Assembly: GCA_029378245.1 (NCBI GenBank)
Contig: JARKIF010000030.1
Location: 674,336 to 738,335 of the forward strand
Length of the DNA stretch: 64,000 bases
DNA from: Roridomyces roridus
Lineage: Eukaryota > Basidiomycota > Agaricomycetes > Agaricales > Mycenaceae
Direction of reading: 5' to 3'
Shown: piece after piece, positions 11,931-24,024 of the stretch
Position numbering within the stretch: position 1 is the stretch's first letter
Layout of the letters: each line of letters begins with the position of its first letter
Notes under the pieces: model-generated
Databases searched by the model: none
Seen by the model: only the letters and a program-made list of their open reading frames with translations
What the model was told of the DNA's origin: nothing
Position numbers and translations under genes: made by a program

Positions 11931-13205
11931 TCACGCAGTCAACTTGAACTGCTCGAAAAGGGCCATCCCAGTCAGGGTTGCGGTCTTACCCTTCCCTCCC
12001 TTAACCGCCGGAGGCTGCACAAGCTCGGCGCTCAAATTCCCAATAAGCCTAGCATACTCGGGGTTCGGGCTGATCAAATGCGAGAGGACGTTAACCTGCA
12101 CCGCAAGTGTGCCCTCACCGTTTTCAAGCGGGAGGGTGATGGTATAGCCCGTAGGGACGGGCGAGCTGATTACGGGTGGGTACGTCGCGTTGACGCCCGT
12201 GGGGCGTACGCTGATGCTGCCTGGGGCGCAGCTGGCAGCGAGGATACGCCCGTTTTCGGACGCGTAGGCGCTGACGAATTCCGTGCCGGTGCGATCGAGA
12301 AAGTCGAACCATACGATGGAATACGGGCCGACCCGGCCGTGGCCCCAATACCAGGACGCAACGTTTTTGGTAAAGGGCTGGTCGCTCCAGTTCTGCCGAA
12401 ATGTTAGCTCCATGGACTCTGATCGGGGTTGGAGCCCGAAAATTGAATGGACGGACCTTGTCGTGGTAGCCGGTGCCTGTGAACGCCAGGCCCGCGCCGT
12501 TGATCTCCAGGTTGACGACGGCAGAGGAATCTGGAACGGCGTTGGCCCACCCAATGTGCGGGCCCACCTCGAGATTCTGTCCCGCGCTCACAGGCCCACA
12601 TGGGTAATGCGCAGGGGCGGGCTATTAATTGAAGGACAGTTACGACATCTCCATGGGAGTATGTAAAAAAACAGACGCACCGATGGGAAAGTAATTGTAC
12701 CCTTGACGCCTGCCGCGGGAGCGTCAATGTTGATGACATACTCTCGGGTGTACGGATTGCTTGTCCAGCTGAAACCAGTTCCGTGCCAGTCACCGCAAGA
12801 GCTATCGCCGTCGGTGGTGACTGTAGCACCTTGCTCGCCGTTAGCAGTGGCTTCCCAGAGCGTGCCATTCGGGTAGGAGACCCAGATGCGTGCGACGGTG
12901 ATGGTGTCTGCGGGGTCGAGGAGAGGGAACGCGGGTTGGGAGCTGGCGAAGAAGGTCACGACGACAGAGGCGAGCATGGAGGGATCGGTGGAGACGACGT
13001 CAAAGTACCACCAGTCAAAGGCGGACCCGTTTATGGGCTCCACCATGAGCCCATCGAGCCCGGACGAGCTGGCGGTGAATTGGGCGACGCTGGTGCCATT
13101 TTGCAGGGCGGAGGGTATGTGGAAGACTTTGGAATGTGCGATGGAGACGGTGGCGAAGGCCGTCCAGAGCGCGCCGAGGAAAGATGTCGGCGAAAAGCGG
13201 ACCAT
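11931..13205 (-). CDS. Secreted CrtC/AttH-type lipocalin-fold protein (fungal Diels-Alderase-like)
   Basis: Three exons (13205-12681, 12621-12457, 12392-11931) give 383 aa with phase-0 junctions. I chose the ATG at 13205 because it opens with a clear signal peptide (MVRFSPTSF followed by a hydrophobic stretch, AHS near residue 25). Family marks are FDWWYFDV near residue 63, TREYVINIDAP, and the GTGYHDKNWS motif across the second junction, followed by WYWGHGRVGPYSIVWFD. These fit the CrtC/AttH two-lipocalin-domain fold, which includes hydroxyneurosporene synthase, AttH and fungal Diels-Alderases such as those of decalin pathways. No polyketide or peptide synthase is in the window, so the substrate is unknown. 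Its promoter has been duplicated downstream. Confidence 0.85.
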
Positions 13206-13420
13206 GGAGAAGAAGAACAAGGAACGAATGTGGGGGAACTTCAAAGAAGCAAGGTTAAAAACAGTTGCGGGCGGTGATGGAGCGGTCAGTTCATTTTCTT
13301 TCGATCAATGATAACAACAAATGGCCCCACATAATAAGAGGACAAGGCAGGCCGGCTAGAATGTTCAGGAGCGGCGCACAATAGAAGACAAAAGATGGTT
13401 CGTTTCATCTGGAGCGGAGG
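13197..13420. repeat. AttH-like gene promoter, original copy of a segmental duplication
   Basis: This block contains the start codon and about 200 bp upstream of the AttH-like gene. A second copy runs 14134-14247 and continues at 16103-16203, interrupted by the hAT-like element at 14248-16094. The two copies share long identical stretches, for example the block containing ACATAATAAGAGGACAAGG. Confidence 0.85.
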
Positions 13421-14133
13421 AATATTCAGTGATTTGTATACGAGTCTCCGATGCGTGGCAGCAAATTTAAAGAAACGGTTGACTTGAAGGTTGAAACACA
13501 GGGTCAGAAAGTCCCGTTCAGGCTGCAAGTTCGCACCCGCCAAAGTTACGAGCCTTCTATCCTCTTCTATCACACCAAAATGGTAGCCATGTATGCGCCA
13601 GCTTTACGTTGCTGGAAGCGATGTCAGTGTCGGCTGGAATCCTCTGGAATCTGGCCAACTAATTTTGGTCAAATCCAGCCAGGTACGGTAAGTACTAGTA
13701 CTATTATACGTACGAAGTTACGAGTCTAATACGACGGCTCCCTTGTTACTTACGGTGCGCCGAGTCTTTTGGCCTTGATCGTGTCCGGTCTCAGGCTTGA
13801 AGGTGGATTACAATGCTTGTTCCTCAATGCACTGAGACTCGGATGCACAACCCAGCCAGATGATATGTCGAGTCCGGCTGGCGGTTCGGTGTGGTCCAGA
13901 GATTGCTTTCAGCTGGGTTTCCGAACCTTCGTATCCCCGCTCCGTGGCGGCAAAGAAACGGGAAAATTAAAAGTTGAAACATGGCAGGGTCAGAAAATCC
14001 AGTTCAGGCTGGAAGTTCGGACCCGCCAAAGTTACGAGCCTTCTGACCTACTTGAAATTCTGTGCATACAGTTTGGTTCCTTTCATGCGAAGAAGTTCAG
14101 ATTCTCCTGGGTAACCATCACTGGTCCTCGAGA
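13421..14133. other. Repeat-built intergenic segment
   Basis: Contains partial copies of a module ending in AAGTTACGAGCCTTCT (about 13500-13560, 13985-14045, and again 16331-16371). At 14050-14130 there is a copy of the 3' end of the neighbouring membrane-protein gene (compare 16378-16460). No gene of its own. Confidence 0.6.
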
Positions 14134-14247
14134 AGCGGACCATGGAGAATCAAGGAAGCAAGGTTAAAAACAGTGGCGGGCGGTGATGGAGCTAGTTCAT
14201 TTTCTTTCGATCAATGATAACAACAAACGGCCCAAACGGCCCCACAT
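14134..14247. repeat. Second copy of the AttH-like gene promoter, left part
   Basis: Begins GCGGACCATGGAGAA, a copy of the start-codon region of the AttH-like gene, and runs up to the 8-bp target duplication CCCCACAT at 14240-14247. The continuation of this copy is at 16103-16203 on the other side of the inserted element. Confidence 0.8.
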
Positions 14248-16094
14248 CAGTGACGGCCCTAGTAAAATAGGGCCCTATGAGATAGGGCCCTATCCGGCCC
14301 TGTCGTAGGGCCCTATCAAGTTCGAGGTCAAGCAGTAGGCCCTATTAGGCCCTGTTTCTTATCTTATCTTATCAACACGTGACCACACGTGATTTCACAC
14401 GTAAGCAGCTTGCAAATTTACTTCTCGCTTTTCTCGCCCTTGACACGATCTGTCCACGTCGGAATCCGTGCCGAATGTCCGCGCGGAAGCTCTCAGACCT
14501 CTTCCATCGCGGTGCGAAAGCCAACAGTCACATCAGGAAAAACCTCCCTGGATATTTTATCGCAAATCTTTCAAAAATATCTCGCAGCTCAAATATTTTG
14601 CAGTCATTCTCGAAACTTTTGCCCAATGTTGACAAAGTTTCCAAAATGGAGATTTTGCTTTTCATCAGTATGACATTGGGAACCTGATCAAAATGCAGTA
14701 CATTAAAGGTAGCTGCTGTACACCTGTATAAAGTACCAATTCCAACTGACCAGAGCTTGTCCACCAAAATTTCTGAAAGCTTTGCAAAAATATCACAACT
14801 TTTTTGGGGAGCCAGAAATTTCGAGGTATTTCTCAGCAAACTGGCCAAACTTTTTTTGGTGGGCCAGATATTTTGAGGTATGTTTCAGCAAATTTGCCAA
14901 ACTTTCTAGTCATCCATCCACAGCCAGGAAGTCTTGTATTCCAGGTCACCAACTCACCTCAGTCTTCTGGTATAGAGTCTGTGGTGCACCTCAAACAAGA
15001 TCAGTCTCTTTGGACTATGAAGTGGAGGCACATCTGCCCTTGATTGGCTTTCATCTCTCACTAAGCCCATCCCTGAGTGCTCTTCTGTTGGTGCATAATA
15101 CTGTTGGACTCATGGGGTCACATCATGAGAGCTAAGATTGCCAGACTCATGTCTCTATTGTAGTGTAGTAGTAAGCTTCCCCCTTTGTGTTGTCTGTACC
15201 TTTTACAGGAGGTCCCTCGTTCGACTCCCCTTTGAAACATCCTTTAATTATCCTTGTCATTTAAATAAAATAGCCTTAGCTACTGAGATCCCAATCACTT
15301 CTGTAAGTTCCTGTCAGTCATTGATTATCAGCTGTGCCTGACTGTTCCTCATCAACCATCAGTGGGCAGAGCTGATGGTGAATGTTTTGCTCCCACTGAG
15401 ATGCAATGTTCCCCCTCTGCTTCATTCTTCATTTCTGCTCTGTTGGCAAGGTTCAACCAATGCCAATATCCACTCCAAAAGTGCCAAAAGTTTTGGTATT
15501 TTTGTTGGGACTAACATATTCTTGCTCATTCTTCGGATATTCAGCTATTCTCAATATTTTTGGCAAATTTTGGCAAAATGTGCCAAAAATACCTGGGGAG
15601 GTGTTTCCTGATGCAACAATATCACACCTACTGCAAGGCTTGCATTGCGGAATGGATACGAGTGCATGTGGATACATCGGGGATGGGCGCCAGGCGGCGG
15701 TTGAACCGGAGGTGAACGAGGCAAGCGATGATGAAGATGACGAAGACTCGGCGCCGAGTGGGCTCCCGCGCTTGACAAAATGGCCCAAGTACACACTCCA
15801 GGCGCTTTTCAAAGGTCGGGAACCGCCAGCGAGGCCGACTCGGGAGGAGATTGCGGCGGAGGATGAGCGTGAGGCCCGCAATGCGGCTGCTGATGCCCTG
15901 GAGGATGGGATTCCGGATGACAGTGCTATAGAAATGACGAGTACCGCGGGTAGTGTACAACTTCAAAATTATTTCCTTTTTGGGCGATAGGGCTGGATAG
16001 GGCCCTATACCGAGGGCCCTATAATAGGGCCATAGGGCCTAATAGGCCCTATCGGTCGGCAGGGGTCGAAATAGGGCCCTACGGGCCATCACTG
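14248..16094. mobile_element. Non-autonomous hAT-like DNA transposon, 1.85 kb
   Basis: Flanked by the 8-bp duplication CCCCACAT (14240-14247 and 16095-16102), and the flanks rejoin into a sequence that exists uninterrupted at 13324-13331. Ends are inverted: CAGTGACGGCCC on the left, and CAGTGATGGCCC read inward from the right. Both subterminal zones (about 14255-14360 and 15985-16085) are packed with the near-palindromic word TAGGGCCCTAT, the kind of repeated site that hAT transposases bind. The interior (ORF-like stretch up to 15990, acidic DDEDDED segment) shows no recognisable transposase, so it is probably moved by another copy. Confidence 0.8.
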
Positions 16095-16203
16095 CCCCAC
16101 ATAATAAGAGGACAAGGCAGGCCGGCTAGAATGTTCAGGAGCGGCGCACAATAGAAGACAAAAGATGGTTTGTTTCATCTGGACCGGAGTGATATTCAGT
16201 GGT
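16095..16203. repeat. Second copy of the AttH-like gene promoter, right part
   Basis: Starts with the right-hand target duplication CCCCACAT and continues the duplicated promoter block (compare 13324-13435) until similarity fades near 16203. Confidence 0.75.
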
Positions 16204-16316
16204 TTCAATCTCCGTTCCGTTGTGGCGAAACTCGTCAGCATTTCAACCTCCGCTCCGTTGTGGCGAAACTTGTCAGCCTTTCAATCTCCGCTCCGTTGTG
16301 GCGAAACTCGACAGCT
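16203..16316. repeat. 38-bp tandem triplication
   Basis: Three head-to-tail 38-bp copies (16203-16240, 16241-16278, 16279-16316), each starting TTTCAAYCTCCG and containing GTTGTGGCGAAACT, with a few substitutions between them. They sit just beyond the 3' end of the membrane-protein gene. Confidence 0.85.
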
Positions 16317-16412
16317 CATGACAAAACATAGGTCAGAGAATCCAGTTCAGGCCAAGTTACGAGCCTTCTAACCTACAAGTTCTGTCCATACAATTATTTG
16401 GTTCCCATGCCT

Positions 16413-19400
16413 TCAAGCAAAAATGTCCCGATTCTCCCGAGTAACCATGACTGGTCCTCGACCTGGAATCGACGTCAAGAAAATCGGAACATCCACACGG
16501 GCCTCGAGATTGCCTGGCTTGAGCCCGCCGTGGAAGATGTCGTTTAAACCTCCGGCGGCAGAGGCAGCCATGAGCTGCAGTGGATCCGCCGGACTGAACC
16601 GTTTGTAATCCACCGACCGATAATTCCAGGCGATGGAGAGGACGACGAGGATGCTGAATAAAGCGATGATCGTGCCGGGGATGAGCGCTGCGAATGCAGC
16701 GTCGGAAGTGTGCTGCCATCCAAAGGACCTGATGAGGAAGAATCCGCTCCTGTACGTGGCCAAGTTGTCTGGTATTCCGTTTTGAAAAACCTCGCCTTGC
16801 GTGGAGATGCAACCGCGCATCACCTAGTAATGTGGGTTGGAGAGGAATACAATTATGGGGGAATTTCTCACAGTACCGCTGTATTCAGCGACGGCGGCAA
16901 TGTAGAACTCGAGGGTGCCAAGTATGTCGTCGTCATCAAACTGGTTGTTACTCTCGTCAAAGTGTTGTAGGGACAAGTTGAGCTCATCACCCATCACATT
17001 GCTGGAGATTCCCTGAGCGGAAGACATCATCTGTTGAAGAGCAGAGACAGCCGCGAGCCCGGCTGGCCCCATGGAATCTTCCTGGACAGGCTGGACATCT
17101 TAACGTGGGTCGGTGTTTATGGTTGCGCGAACGGATCCACGTCGGTGTAATTGACGCCCACGGAGATTATTAAGGGAGACATCGTGCATGAAACGGGCTT
17201 CAAGAACGCGTACTTCCCCGATGATTGAAAGGTCAATGCTGGGAAGGCGTGAATATGAGCCGCACGAAAAATGTGGCCCCGTCACCCACTGTAGTTGTTG
17301 CCTTGTGCACACGCAACCATCAGAACATAGTTGGCCTCATCTCCCAGCATGTACGCGGTGCTCGAGCCGTCTAGATGCACGAAATCAAAGCCTGGTCTGG
17401 AGTACGAACGAGCACGAACTGCCAATGGGGTGGTCGCAGTTTGCGTCCAACTGAGAGAACGTGATATTCCCATTCTGGTTTCCGCTGTTCCAGTCCGCCA
17501 CCGAGTCCGTTGTGAGGTTGGCCGCAGATGATGCCGTATCCGGGTCCTGGAATTGACATTCAACATCAACGGTGAATCCTCAAGCAAGTATCAGCAATTT
17601 TTCATCTGTTCAATCAGATCGGTCACCTTGTTGAGTCATATTATAAGTCGCGTCCAGGCGGTCCAGGTCATCCGACAAACCCAAGAGAGTTTCCACCGTA
17701 AAACCACCCGGAATCAACTTACTATTCGGGAACCACACGCTGGAATTCAGATCTGGTATTGTCATCGGGAGGACGCCCCCTGCCAAGGAAAACGTTAGGA
17801 GAGGAAGCAAACTGTAGGACAGAGGACAGCGTACAAGTTTCGATGTTGAATGTCTGGTCCATGACAGTCAACGACGAATTCCGATCGTCAATAAAGTTGG
17901 ACCTGCCTTTAAGGGCCATTGCTAGTGCATGGCAGTCCGAGTCCAGTTTGAGTCTAGCGGCCTTGACAATTGCTTTAGAGTTCCCAGTGCAACCATGTAG
18001 GCTGCTTCGGCGACGGTGGACAAGGCACGACAACTTACGAGACGACGTGGGCTATATGGCGATGTTGAGGAGTCACAAAGGAGTCAGGACGATGTGTGAA
18101 CTCAAAATTGTATTGACACGAGAAATGCACGAATTTGTCAATTCAATCGTACGCGCAAAGAAATGAGGGGTGTCCATCATCGTCCAAGGACTCGGAGCCT
18201 TATAAGTTAGCCAAAGACCCTTAGACCAAGGCATTGAGAGAGATGCGCGAGGCCAGCGCATGCCGCACCGTGCCCGCACGGCACACAGTGGATGTCCGAT
18301 GTCAAGAAAATGCCAGGAAATTCATCTACTGTACCATTTCGACCGTAGGTTCATCAAAATTATGTAATTTCTCGACCGAGAAGGCCGAAAAATTTTCTTT
18401 TGAATTATGGTGATTTTTGCACACATCAAAAAAAGTTGGCTGTGACCTGTGACTGAACTTACGGTCGAAATGGGAGTGCATCCGGGAGTTGGGACAACCG
18501 GAGAACCGAAAAACCGAAAAACCGGGATTTTGGTGATGGCGGTGTTTTGCCGTCCGGCACAAACAAATAGATCACTGATCAGATCACTACTCCTGACTCA
18601 CTCGACGACACCCCGCCCGACGCCCGTTGTCTATGCCTGCCCCGCACCTAGCCACCCGACTCCCTCCCGACGTCTGTCGCCTGCGAGGCACACGCGACAT
18701 GTTGCCGCCGCACAGCGACGACGGAGACCGACCGTCGTAAATCGTTGCATCAACGGGCCATACTTATTTCAAGACCCACACGTTGCCGCAGGCCCACAAC
18801 AGCCATTCAACTTATTGGAAGAGCGGTGGGACCATTGCAAGGGTTGAGGGAGGAGCACAGAAGAAGAGAAACAATCGTGGGCCATGGCGAGGCTCACCCG
18901 CACTCGTGAGTCGCTATTCTTCGCCCAAGCACGCACACTAGGATCCTTCCCGCCGAGTGCGCCTTCAGGTCCTTTCGCACAGCGTCTCCAACCCCTTCAA
19001 GACCCACCAGACCTCCTTCACTTCCGTGACTGACGTGCTCCTGGCCCCGCCGTCGCGTCGCGCGCTCTTCAAGTACATACCTTGCCCTCCCCATCAAGTT
19101 CCGCCATATCCGTTCGCCTTGCACCCACCTCCACGCCCGCTCGGGCCGCTCCCACCATGTCATGTCCAGGCGGCCGACCCCACCCTGCCCTCCCGCCGTT
19201 TGCCTGCTTATTCACACAGTCACAGTGGCAGTAGATACGACTCGGACATACTTACATATAATGTGACTATTGTGAATGAAATTACATGGTATTGAGCTTG
19301 TATTAAGCATGCATTAACCAAGGAGAGAGAGAGAGTGAATGGTGACCGTCCGACGAGGGGCCATTGTTGTTGGCCGTGATGGCAGCCGCAGCACAGCCAT

Positions 19401-20936
19401 CAAATCGTCGGTGTTACGGTTGTTCCAACTCCCGAATTTTGTGCAAAATGGTACAGTATATAGCTATACATTGAGGAAACTGGCTGATAAGACAGAGTCA
19501 GAGTGGGCTAGTGTTGGGGCCAGTTAAAAAATGGGTGTCGAGCAATGGTCGGTGCAAAGCAAGCCTTGCCGAGCTGTCAAGCATCTTCGGTGGAGATCGT
19601 AACTCGTTGGCCGGCGGAGCCCGGGGTGTAGTAAGAGGAAATGACTCAGGCTCAAAGACGTCATCGATCAAAATTTGGACCCCTACTTTGGCGGGAAACG
19701 GGGCGATAAGACCGAGCTTAAAAATAAATTTTTAAGACCCGGAACTTCAACAGCGCAAACCCGCTGTCTGTCAGACCCACACCGAATGCGGGCAGCATTG
19801 CTGTCACACAGATGAGGAGAATACACGACGAGCGATTATTGTGCTCACAGCTCTTGCCGATACAAAAATCAAGCTCGCCACTGGCTTGGTACGTGCGAAG
19901 CTCCGGGTTTGCGAGATCGAGTTCACGTCCAGTTACAAATACCTGGATAAAAATCTGCGTCGGAGTCAAGAATGTATTCCACCTGCAAAGGGATCTGAGG
20001 TCAGAGTGCGGCGAGATTGGATAGAGTATACTCACGCAGATACTTGAACGCCGGTGAGGAAGATGAAAACAACAGACGCTAGCGCCCATTTCCATCGGCG
20101 GGTGTCGTTGATGAACGATCCGGCGGAAAGCGCTACCGTTGAAGTGAATTTCGAGAGCAGCATTCCTCGCACGCTATAGAGGTGCAAGGTAACCGCATAT
20201 TGAAGGCCGCAGGCAAAAAGACTGGAAAAGAATCAACCAGAGGTTGTCTAGATAAGCGAGTCACTGACAATGTAGACCCTTTGGCAAGGGCTGTGGACAC
20301 CAAAGTAACAAATAAGGTCACTGGGCGCGGATTCATCTACACCCAATAGGCATTGTCAGAGGAAAGAGGGATGGATCCTCGATAGTGGACAATGCCAAAG
20401 AATCCCCATGCAAAGACCAGCAATGCAGTCTGTCCCAAGACTACGGCGTAGGGAGAGCCAAAGATTCGGAAAAAGAGGTTCATTTTACAGGACGCGACCT
20501 GTTGTATGACCAAGGGTAGAATGAGAAGGCAAGGAGACGCAGAGGACTGGGTTCCGACTTATGTATCTTCCATTTGGCGCCCAAGGGTCGCCTCCATCGA
20601 AGCCTCCCGCCTGGGTGCACTGCGGAATACGCCGATCTTCCGAGCGTCAGTCTGTGGTCAATGCGTTACTGTATTTTATCGCTCACCATGTTTGCAATCG
20701 CGCCCGGCGCGACTCTGATTTTTCGGCCCAAAGGTGGCATTAGTACGGTCGACGATGGCGGAAGCAGAAAGCATACCAACGATACAACGGCAAGTCGGCA
20801 AATTGAACTCCGTCGCGACAACTGATATTATGAGGTTATTTATCACAAAAAAATAAATGGTGGATGGTTGTTGGTTTTGGTTGAATTTTACTTGAGGCTT
20901 CAGGGCTTGAGTTGCGAGAACGAGTGCTCGAAGCAT
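16413..20936 (-). pseudogene. Agaricomycete multi-pass membrane protein gene, probably broken
   Basis: Recognisable exons in order: ATG at 20936 with MLRALVLATQALKPQ; a helix-rich block near 20484 (LGQTALLVFAWGFFGIVHYR) down to about 20070 (VVFIFLTGVQVS); LDFCIGKSCE near 19870; the core SLTVMDQTFNIET near 17850; GVLPMTIPDLNSSVWFPNS near 17740; ANYVLMVACAQG near 17300; and an intact last exon (about 16823-16413) with a C-terminal helix and FLTSIPGRGPVMV. The order matches a mushroom family of large membrane proteins with a big extracellular part; function unknown. Two defects: about 1.8 kb of foreign-looking DNA lies between the exon ending near 19745 and the one starting near 17900, and near 17390 the frame changes between the SCSFVLQTR and GFDFVHLDGSS stretches without a usable intron. 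Confidence 0.55.
18334..18473. repeat. Small inverted-repeat element (MITE-like)
   Basis: A 19-bp arm CCATTTCGACCGTAGGTTC (18334-18352) faces its inverted copy (18455-18473) with one mismatch, about 140 bp in all. It lies in the non-coding stretch that splits the membrane-protein gene. A second inverted match, CTGTACCATTT at 18329-18339 and 19446-19456, is flanked by TA on both sides, so a larger 1.1-kb Tc1/mariner-like unit is an alternative reading. No target duplication is certain. Confidence 0.45.
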
Positions 20937-22375
20937 GGTTCAGGTGTAAGGATCATGTGAAACGGATGCCAGTCGATGGTTGACGTGGGATGGTTGAGGT
21001 TTCTGGTCTGCCGAGTGGATCGGCCCATCGGCTCGGATTCTCATCAAATTGATTGCCGGGCGCACATCACTGCCTCTGCTCAGCCGGGGCGGCACATCGA
21101 AAATCACTGAACCGGAGGATTCAAATGAAGCCCGATCATCCCCCATCCGACTCTGATGAGGCGGTTCGACTCGGAGCAATAATTTTCTTGATGCTCTCTC
21201 CAAGCTCTCTCTGCTGTCAGTTGACAATTTCCTCCCGTACAAATCCAAATTTTGGCAACATCACACTGAGCCGAATCTCGGGCCGAATTCAGAATGTTTT
21301 GTTTGATCCGAATTTTGATGTGAGTTGGACACTGTCACGAGAAGACCCATATACCTCCACCTCGATTGGACACTGAGTTGGAACTTGGAACCATGCAACT
21401 GGAAGCAGGTCCACTAGCCTCTGGCTGGAACTGAAAACCTTGAAGCAGGCTAAGTAAAGATGCCCAGACCATCATGCTCAAAGATAAACCATCCTCCAAA
21501 CCATGAAACATCGGGCTCAACCAAGGGGAAAATCCCAAACCATTCCCCGCAAGGTCAATACCTCTACTCAGAATCCCAACCATATTATTTGTTGTGAAAA
21601 ATGCTCTTATATGATATGCTAGGATGGAGTCTGCATATGACAGAAGAGATTACAAGAATAGGATTCAATTGTAGACTGCTGCGTCGGCGCCCTGTGGTGT
21701 ATCACAGTTGCCCCGGTTCGGCGCTGGGTGATTCAGGCACAAGAAGAATTCAGCCCATGGAACCACCGTGCACTTGGCCACAAAATTGTCAGTCCAACTT
21801 CAGATTCAACTTCAGAACTCACACAACAGTCCATCCACCACGCTGGTCCCATCCACCGCAGGCAGCGCCGCACGTAAGTGAATACAGGTCCCGCACACGG
21901 CAGTCGAACATTGAAGCCAACAACCATCAGATTCAGACACGCCCTGTTACTTCGCAGGCCTGTGCCCGTGTGATCGCTAACTCACGTATGACATGCCCTC
22001 AACTTGCCCTTGAGCGCTCGTTTTCGGGTAATGTCTGCTTCCACGACGGCTAACGGTGTAGATGGTAGGAATCCGTCGATCGACAGTGGTTGTCCCGTTC
22101 TCGTCGCGAGAGGGTGCTATCGTGGAAATGTCCGGGAATGGAGGCTTGTTCATCGGGTCGGCGGTGGATGGACGTTGACTGAACCGTCTTGAATCAAAAT
22201 TGGCTTCATGTACTTACCATAGTTAGCTGGGGAGATCACAAGCATCAAATCGCAGTAACCACGAATTCATTTGGTTCTTGTCCTTTTCGAGGCTGTAAAG
22301 AACGCATAATAAACAGTCAAGTTAGTCCCTTTGCAGAATATCAAATGGAGAACACACCAAAGCTCTAGATCTACT
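20937..22375. other. Intergenic region, no supported gene
   Basis: About 1.4 kb with scattered short open frames and no family resemblance or splice structure that I can support. It must hold the promoter of the membrane-protein gene just above 20936. Confidence 0.5.
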
Positions 22376-23858
22376 TCATTTCTTCGGAGGTCCCATCTTC
22401 CGAATGAGCATCAACAGCGTATCCGCGCAATACGGCTTCTCTCCCTCGCAGATTTTCTTCGTCATCTCGTCCAATCCTTCGGTGGCCTTGTCAGAGAAGT
22501 TGGACACGAGGATCCCGACTTGCAATTCTTGAATTGCCGGGTAGCTGTGCGAAATACGTGATGTGAGAGGAAGGGAAGATCGACATGAAGAAGAAGATAT
22601 GCTTACACGGAAGTGAAAGATGAAAATACTTCTTGAAGGATGTTCTGTTCGGACAGGTGCGAAGAGATGGACGCTAAGGCGAGCGCTTGGAGATCTTCCA
22701 GACCCAGCTTCGAAGAATCAAACAGCTGGATGAGCGTGGAAACAGGGAGGTTCACCTTGTCTGCCAACCGATACATTGATTTGGGCGAGCAAGTCGGCCC
22801 AACCACAACGCTCTCCTGTGGCTCTTGCGACTTGAGGGTGCAGAAGTGGACTCTGCCGGTGTATAGGAAGTACAGGAGAGCCTTCCACCTGCGTGCATCC
22901 GTTAGTCGGATAAATAAGGGATCAGGAAAACACGGTACGTCTTGAACGCGGTGTCCTTGAGGACCAGAACGCGGCCATTCCGCACACCTAGCCCAGGCTT
23001 CACTTTGTCCTTCGTTTCCGACGTTGGGATGAGTTCCATCTCGTCGGTTTCTTGATCCGAGTCAAGGTCGCTGTCCGACTCGTATCCGTACTCCGTAAAA
23101 CGATCCTGCTCCGCTTGGTGCTTGTCCAGATCGACGATGGCGGACTCGGAAAACCCGTGTCCATCCAACACTATCGCAATCAGCATTCCAAATGACAGAT
23201 TGCGTGGGACACACACTAGCATTGAGATCATCGGAGAAGCCGCGCAAGAGGGAGGTCTTGGCGAATAGGGGAAGAGGGTGAGTCACACCATCTGCGCCTC
23301 TGCGGCTGAAGGCGTAGAATTTGACGTCGACGAGCTCTTTGCCTGTCAGCGTGTCCTCGAGCGCACCCGCCATCCGGGGCTCCAGCGTACGAGGTAAGCT
23401 GAGCCCCAGGGTTGAAGCAAACGCCGTCGTGATCGAGATAGTGGGATCGCCGCGTTGCTTGCATACACAGAGGACGCGAGAGATAGATTAGTCGAGCCGT
23501 TGGGGAGGGAGTGCTGGATGGGCTTGTCTCCAGCCGAACTCGGGTCAGCCATGAGGTGCTCCGTCTGGATGGTGAAGGAGACGACACCGTACGACCCGGA
23601 CTTGACCAGGTGGGGATCAAAAAAGAGTTGGATCTTGAACGAATCTACGTTGTTCCCAGCGCTGTCAACGACCACAGCTGGCGCGGATTGTTGGTCGATG
23701 CGGAAAGAAAAGCGCCACCCGAATCCGCAGAGAGGCGTGTACAGGATGCCAGCACCGACTGGGGCAGGACGATGAAAACCCGGTGTCGAGTCCTGTAAAG
23801 TGATTTTGAAGCTCGACACGATGCCAGTAGGTCCCCAGGTCTCGTTGAATTTCTCCAT
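22376..23858 (-). pseudogene. BTB/POZ domain protein of mushroom type, one frameshift
   Basis: Four exons: 23858-23217, 23170-22939, 22888-22607, 22544-22376, about 441 aa. The N-terminal part resembles a MATH-like beta region (MEKFNETWGPTG, GWRFSFRIDQQ). It is followed by RTLEPRMAGALEDTLTGKE, the BTB core LVDVKFYAFSRR and PLPLFAKTSLLRGFSDDL, an acidic insert YESDSDLDSDQETDEM, then KALLYFLYTGRVHF and a C-terminal SPKSMYRLADK segment. BTB proteins usually act as adaptors for Cullin-3 ubiquitin ligases; that role is from the family. Exon 1 is 642 nt where 643 is needed: near 23450-23465 the frame shifts by one base between NLSLASSVYAS and RGDPTISITTAF, with no usable intron. Either a real single-base deletion or a sequence error. 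Confidence 0.8.
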
Positions 23859-24024
23859 GATGAGTGAGTCAAAGAAAGAGCTCGCGTGGCTGCGTTTTTG
23901 ATCCGTGCCATCACTCCTTTTTTTTCCGACCACGAGCATCTTATCTGCCTCCCTGCTAATCCTGCTACGTTGTGGTAATTGTCCTCCTTGCTTGGGGCTC
24001 CTCTCACTGAAAATTCACCAGCGA